Below the pieces are notes generated by a model. The model searched no databases. It was not told where the DNA came from and saw nothing but the letters and a program-made list of their open reading frames with translations. Below are positions 14,575 to 17,505 of a stretch of 17,505 bases of DNA, one piece after another (position 1 is the stretch's first letter; every line of letters begins with the position of its first letter). The translations under genes were made by a program, and so were the position numbers. The stretch spans positions 1 to 17,505 of the forward strand of contig JABMQM010000444.1 in NCBI GenBank assembly GCA_013203195.1. Direction: 5' to 3'. The DNA is from Desulfobacteraceae bacterium (GTDB lineage: Bacteria; Desulfobacterota; Desulfobacteria; Desulfobacterales; UBA11574).

Positions 14575-14727
14575 CTAATCAGCTATGCCTTGAAGTTCTT
14601 CTATGATTTGATCGTTTTTGATTAAAATAAGCTCAATGTTGCAAGCAATATTTATGATTGCACAATTAGTATTATTCCATATTTCGCACTTATCTTTAAT
14701 ACATTCTTTGTTTAAGAAGGGACACAT
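14575..14727 (-). CDS. Small Cys-rich protein
   Basis: 50 residues from the ATG at 14727, with AAGGAG placed 5 bp before it; the longer frame from 14775 lacks a ribosome binding site. It reads MCPFLNKECIKDKCEIWNNT and continues N-C-A-I. Cysteines at 2, 9, 14 and 22 (CX6CX4CX7C) plus C29 suggest a zinc site or Fe-S cluster. I have seen the C-P-F-L, C-x4-C, W, C-A-I pattern in tiny unnamed proteins of Desulfobacterota and phages. It is the only minus-strand gene of the element, has its own terminator, and is driven from a promoter that overlaps a plus-strand one (14803-14839). It may be a regulator or an accessory (moron) gene. Confidence 0.65.
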   Translation of the reverse strand: MCPFLNKECIKDKCEIWNNTNCAIINIACNIELILIKNDQIIEELQGIAD

Positions 14728-14802
14728 GGTTTCTCCTTTTGATGAAAGGTTAAAAGATAATTTTTCTGGTAACACAGAGATTTAGTACTATCAACTTAAA
14801 AC

Positions 14803-14839
14803 TTGACTTTTGAACGGAGCATGAAATATGATTATAACA
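14803..14839. promoter_or_regulatory. Overlapping divergent promoters
   Basis: On the plus strand, TTGACT (14803-14808) is 18 bp from TATGAT (14827-14832) and points to the structured RNA and integrase. On the minus strand, the same DNA reads TG-T-TATAAT (14839 down to 14831), an ideal extended -10, pointing to the Cys-rich gene. The two -10 elements overlap, so only one can be used at a time. Confidence 0.6.
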
Positions 14840-14905
14840 TTTGTAAACTATCATTCGGGGGGCCTCCGTTATGGCTATTTTTATTTGTATTCTTAAAAAC
14901 CAGTT

Positions 14906-14978
14906 GGGCTTGGAAGCCGGGATCCGCAAGGACCGGAAAGGCTTAGTGATAGGCCTTCGAACTTCCAGGCCCTTTTTG
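14906..14978 (+). ncRNA. Three-way-junction RNA with two GNRA-type tetraloops and terminator tail
   Basis: The closing stem is GGGCTTGGAAG (14906-14916) with CTTCCAGGCCC (14962-14972), 11 pairs with one G-U. Inside are two hairpins. One (14917-14936) has stem CCGG, a GA bulge, TCC, loop GCAA, GGA, CCGG. The other (14938-14957) has an 8-bp stem and loop GTGA. Both loops fit the GNRA rule. The closing stem is followed directly by TTTTTGTTTT. With the start predicted near 14839 the RNA would be about 140 nt. It could be an independent small RNA or an attenuator in the integrase leader. Confidence 0.65.
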
Positions 14979-15141
14979 TTTTCCGGCGCCATGGGCTACA
15001 CAGGCCAAACAGGGCTAACATACTGTCATGGTGCAGGGCCTAACCTTCGGCAAGGGTAGAACGTCGATTGTAGGGGCTCTGCGGGAGTCGGATTTTAAGG
15101 AAAGCAGGAAAAACAGGGATTGACAAAGGAAAGGGGGGAGC
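14979..15141. other. Integrase leader region
   Basis: About 160 bp between the structured RNA and the integrase start. Words of the type ACAGG, CAGGGC and GGGCT recur (15000-15040) and could be integrase arm-binding sites, but no clean repeat is visible. I see no strong promoter; the TTGACA at about 15119 lies too close to the start codon to serve the integrase. No gene is supported. Confidence 0.35.
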
Positions 15142-16260
15142 ATGGGAGTAAAAATTAGACAAAAACCGGCTGGCTCTGGTAATTGGTGGATCTTTATAAA
15201 TCACAACGGCCAAAGGAAGTCAAAGCGGATCGGTACCGATAAAAAGGTTGCGCGCGAAGTGGCGAAAAAGATCGAGGCAAAATTAACTTTGCATGATCTA
15301 TACCTTGAACGGCTAAAGGCTAAAGTGCCAAAGTTCAAGGAATATGCAGAGCATGTTTTTGCGCTACCAGCTGAACGGAAGCAAAGCACACTACACACTT
15401 ACAGGAATCGGTTAAATAAACATATTTATCCTGCTTTTGGTAACATGCGGATAAATGATATCCGGCGTAAAGACTTGAAGATGTTTTTTGACAAACTGGC
15501 AATCCAGGGGCTAAAGCCGAAAACTATCACCACAGTAAAAGAACCGATATCTATTGTCTTGAAACATGCCGTTGACACGGAAATAATTGAACACAGCCCA
15601 TGCCAAGGATTAACGATAGCGGGAGCTAAAAACAATAAAAGCGTTGATCCATTAACTGAGCAAGAAGCAGAGCAGCTGCTTGAACAGGTCAAAGGATATT
15701 TTGACGGCAAGTATTATGCAGTCATACTGCTATTGCTCAGAACCGGCGCCAGGATCGGCGAAGCATTGGCCTTAACGTGGGCGGATATCGACTTTGAGGG
15801 CCGCACCATAGAGATCAGTAAGACCAAGTGGAAAAACACGATAACGACACCTAAGAACGGCAAATCGCGGCGCGTTGATATGACCTTGATGCTGTTAAAT
15901 GTTTTGCGGGAACTGAAACAAAAGCACTGGCACGAAGCTGCAAAGGGTGAATCCTTGCCGGATGCTATATTCCCCTTTAGCCCTGATAGTGTTGGAAGGG
16001 CTTTAACGAAGTGTTTAAAGGATGCAGGGTTGAAAAGGGTGCGGTTACATGGGCTACGGCATTCATACGCATCTATTCGGCTTATGCGCGGTCATACGAT
16101 ATCTGACGTCAGTTATCAGTTGGGGCATTCTGATATTAGTCTTACTTTTAAGGTCTATACTCATTGGATACCAGGCAATTTTAAGGCCGAGGTTGATGAA
16201 TTAGATACGCACCTAAGCGCACCCTATGCGCAACCAATTAAGAGGGCGCTTGAAATATAG
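15142..16260 (+). CDS. int: Tyrosine recombinase (integrase) of the element
   Basis: 372 residues. It has an N-terminal arm-binding AP2-like segment (KPAGSGNWWIFINHNGQRKS), a core-binding SAM-like domain (about 62-160), and a C-terminal catalytic domain. Catalytic residues are R204 (ARIGE), K238/K241, H303 and R306 (HGLRHSYAS), H329 (LGHSDIS) and the nucleophile Y339 (VYTHW). A GGGGGGAGC site precedes the ATG. The last 19 bp before codon 366 are the att core; the final seven residues IKRALEI are encoded by host DNA. In the excised form the gene would stop by TGA after Q364-P365, with a terminator right behind. The gene ends 8 bp from the convergent host gene. Function in excision and integration is well supported. 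Confidence 0.95.
   Translation: MGVKIRQKPAGSGNWWIFINHNGQRKSKRIGTDKKVAREVAKKIEAKLTLHDLYLERLKAKVPKFKEYAEHVFALPAERKQSTLHTYRNRLNKHIYPAFGNMRINDIRRKDLKMFFDKLAIQGLKPKTITTVKEPISIVLKHAVDTEIIEHSPCQGLTIAGAKNNKSVDPLTEQEAEQLLEQVKGYFDGKYYAVILLLLRTGARIGEALALTWADIDFEGRTIEISKTKWKNTITTPKNGKSRRVDMTLMLLNVLRELKQKHWHEAAKGESLPDAIFPFSPDSVGRALTKCLKDAGLKRVRLHGLRHSYASIRLMRGHTISDVSYQLGHSDISLTFKVYTHWIPGNFKAEVDELDTHLSAPYAQPIKRALEI
16218..16236. repeat. attR: attR: 19-bp attachment core, right copy
   Basis: Identical to 7625-7643. It encodes the A-P-Y-A-Q-P segment near the end of the integrase. Everything from 16237 rightward is host sequence. Confidence 0.9.
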
Positions 16261-16268
16261 TATTAATT

Positions 16269-17366
16269 TCAACTCCTTATGAACTTAACAATAATTTTCC
16301 TAAATTTATTGTCCCCTATCTCCGGGTCCGGATTGTTGTCATTGACGTTCGTAAACCGAAACAGTAGGGCCACCGGGTCGACAATCGGCAGTTTAAAATC
16401 AAAATCGAATCTGAAAAGCCGTTCTTCGCCCGGATCATTAAGCCCTGGCATTAATAAGAGATTGCATGAGATTGTCACCCCGCTTTTGAAGGTGTAAAGG
16501 CCCTCAAACCCAAGATAACCGGCCGTGTAAGTGTTTTCTCCAAAGTCTTTGAATTCCTCATCCACATAGCCGAAACCGAACGGTAGCTGTAGCAGATAGT
16601 TTTTATCCTCATAAAACCGGTACCCGATTCCAACTGCCGGGTAAAGACGTTGCTCAATTAATCGAGGCAGGTCTTTTTCGGCTGCTGGCCGGGCAAAAAG
16701 GAACCATTGGTCGCGCACGTCGTACTCTCCCAAAAGGTACGTCGTCAATTCGTCCTTGGTTGTCACTTCTACGCCTCCGGATGACTTCTGAATTTCGTAT
16801 GCATACCTGAAGTCAAAAACAAGCCGGGTCGGAGATTTACGTCGCGCCAGCCTGAAACCAAATTCGAGCTTGTTTTTGTCAACCGCGGTTCTTTCGTAGC
16901 GCCACCCTAAAGCCAGATTCGCGTTCCAGTGCCGAAAGTCGGTTCGCATACGACTCAGCCAGGATGTTTCATACTCTTGCAATGCAAGGCCGGTGACAAT
17001 TGCAGCCGTGCGGATGGAAACGGCCGATTCTCGGATCATGCCGATGGACAACAGCCCCTTTTCAATACCCAGTATCCGCCCTTGCACAACGCCATCTTCA
17101 CCATAATAAATGCGAAAGGGGCGCTGTGAAGAGATTTGTTCGATATCTTGATAGTCAATCTTTATTTCACCTTTTCCGTAAGCGGTATCAAGGGTGACGC
17201 CCTCGGAATCGAGAAGTCGAATCCACCCTTTCAAACGTTGGCCCTGGACGGCAACCGTATCCGTTGCATCCCCTCCGGCAACATCTGCCTCCCCCCGGAC
17301 CGTTGCAGCGGGCACGAGCAAGATCGCAAACAGCACGACCAGAATTTTTTTGGAAAAAGATTGCAT
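16269..17366 (-). CDS. DUF481/YdiY-like outer-membrane protein
   Basis: 365 residues from the ATG at 17366, directly before the signal peptide MQSFSKKILVVLFAILLVPA; an upstream TTG at 17402 would add 12 residues before the basic start and is less likely. Residues about 40-85 (QGQRLKGWIRLLDSEGVTLD, then KIDYQDIEQISS) form the small beta domain usual at the front of DUF481 proteins. The rest is a beta barrel of 10-12 strands (DFRHWNANLALGWRYERTAV) ending with FRKIIVKF near the end. Family members are outer-membrane proteins, some acid-inducible in enterobacteria; the role here is unknown. It faces the integrase gene convergently, and read-through from int would be antisense to it. Before insertion it was the nearest gene upstream of the envelope cluster. 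Confidence 0.8.
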   Translation of the reverse strand: MQSFSKKILVVLFAILLVPAATVRGEADVAGGDATDTVAVQGQRLKGWIRLLDSEGVTLDTAYGKGEIKIDYQDIEQISSQRPFRIYYGEDGVVQGRILGIEKGLLSIGMIRESAVSIRTAAIVTGLALQEYETSWLSRMRTDFRHWNANLALGWRYERTAVDKNKLEFGFRLARRKSPTRLVFDFRYAYEIQKSSGGVEVTTKDELTTYLLGEYDVRDQWFLFARPAAEKDLPRLIEQRLYPAVGIGYRFYEDKNYLLQLPFGFGYVDEEFKDFGENTYTAGYLGFEGLYTFKSGVTISCNLLLMPGLNDPGEERLFRFDFDFKLPIVDPVALLFRFTNVNDNNPDPEIGDNKFRKIIVKFIRS

Positions 17367-17476
17367 TTCCACTGTAAAGCTTACACCTTTGATCGCAAAC
17401 AAATTTTATTTACTTACCCTCTGGGGAGAGCCTGATATTTACTCTACCCAATTGAGCGAAAGCCAAAAAAGGTTGT

Positions 17477-17500
17477 GCCCGTTGGCCCGTTATGCCCGTT
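17477..17500. repeat. GCCCGTT short repeat at the window edge
   Basis: GCCCGTT occurs at 17477-17483, 17485-17491 and 17494-17500, and GCCC begins again at 17502. The array probably continues past the window. Nothing else is seen between 17403 and the end. Confidence 0.6.
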
Positions 17501-17505
17501 AGCCC

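Larger units (their letters stand above)
7644..16236. mobile_element. Integrated phage-satellite-like element of about 8.6 kb
   Basis: The element is bounded by perfect 19-bp repeats and carries an adjacent tyrosine integrase. Contents in order: regulator, excisionase-like protein, CHC2 zinc finger, SF3 helicase, iteron origin, small terminase-like protein, capsid protein, integrase. This order matches phage-inducible islands and P4-like satellites. I find no large terminase, portal, protease, tail, lysis or connector genes, so it cannot form a complete phage alone. It sits between a DUF481-like gene and the envelope cluster without breaking a host gene. A decayed prophage is the alternative, but both att sites, the att-spanning int stop and terminator, the origin and all open frames look intact. 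Confidence 0.85.

Noticed and set aside
14951..14972. TTCGAA-type T-loop resemblance, a possible tRNA fragment at an integration site
   Set aside because: No 5-bp T-stem or acceptor stem can be formed. The bases are explained by the three-way junction.
14871..15059. 62-codon frame preceded by a G-rich stretch upstream of integrase
   Set aside because: Most of it is the structured RNA read as protein. A short leader peptide cannot be excluded.
7644..16236. CRISPR array, toxin-antitoxin pair, restriction-modification system or retron within the element
   Set aside because: No spaced identical repeats of CRISPR type, no reverse transcriptase, nuclease or methylase motifs. The RHH protein's neighbour has no toxin signature.

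Overview
The window looks like the chromosome of a Gram-negative anaerobe, most likely a Desulfobacterota (sulfate-reducer-like) species. This rests on a tungsten/molybdenum bis-pterin oxidoreductase, a run of outer-membrane and lipoprotein genes, and intergenic repeats of a kind I associate with that group. The taxonomic guess is inference; no marker gene is present.

Layout. (1) 1-2375: a repeat-bearing leader and a 740-residue molybdopterin oxidoreductase. (2) 2376-2872: a scrapyard holding minus-strand remnants of an alpha-carbonic anhydrase and a phospholipase D/cardiolipin synthase. (3) 2873-7346, minus strand: five cell-envelope genes in series, namely a glycine-zipper lipoprotein, a 57-residue exported protein, a beta-barrel, and two large lipoproteins. 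(4) 7625-16236: an integrated element of about 8.6 kb bounded by a perfect 19-bp direct repeat. (5) 16269-17366, minus strand: a DUF481-like outer-membrane protein. Without the element, regions 5 and 3 are neighbours with the same orientation.

The element is the main find. Its order is attL, terminator, ribbon-helix-helix regulator with a large palindromic operator, a 50-residue protein, a long terminator hairpin, excisionase-like protein, CHC2 zinc-finger protein, SF3/D5 helicase, an iteron-type origin, three tiny genes, a P27-like small terminase, a phage-associated protein, a possible small RNA, degenerate repeats, an HK97-fold major capsid protein, a minus-strand Cys-rich small protein, a structured RNA with two GNRA-type tetraloops, tyrosine integrase, attR. 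The order int, xis, pri/rep, ori, terS is that of phage satellites (PICI/P4-like). A capsid gene without large terminase, portal, protease or tail genes is unusual and suggests a satellite that brings its own shell subunit and DNA-recognition subunit but borrows the rest.

The att site cuts across the end of the integrase gene. In the excised circle, the codon after the 19-bp core is TGA and an intrinsic terminator follows at once. In the integrated state, host DNA adds seven codons and removes that terminator. The sequence therefore predicts that the integrase protein and its mRNA end differ between the integrated and circular states.
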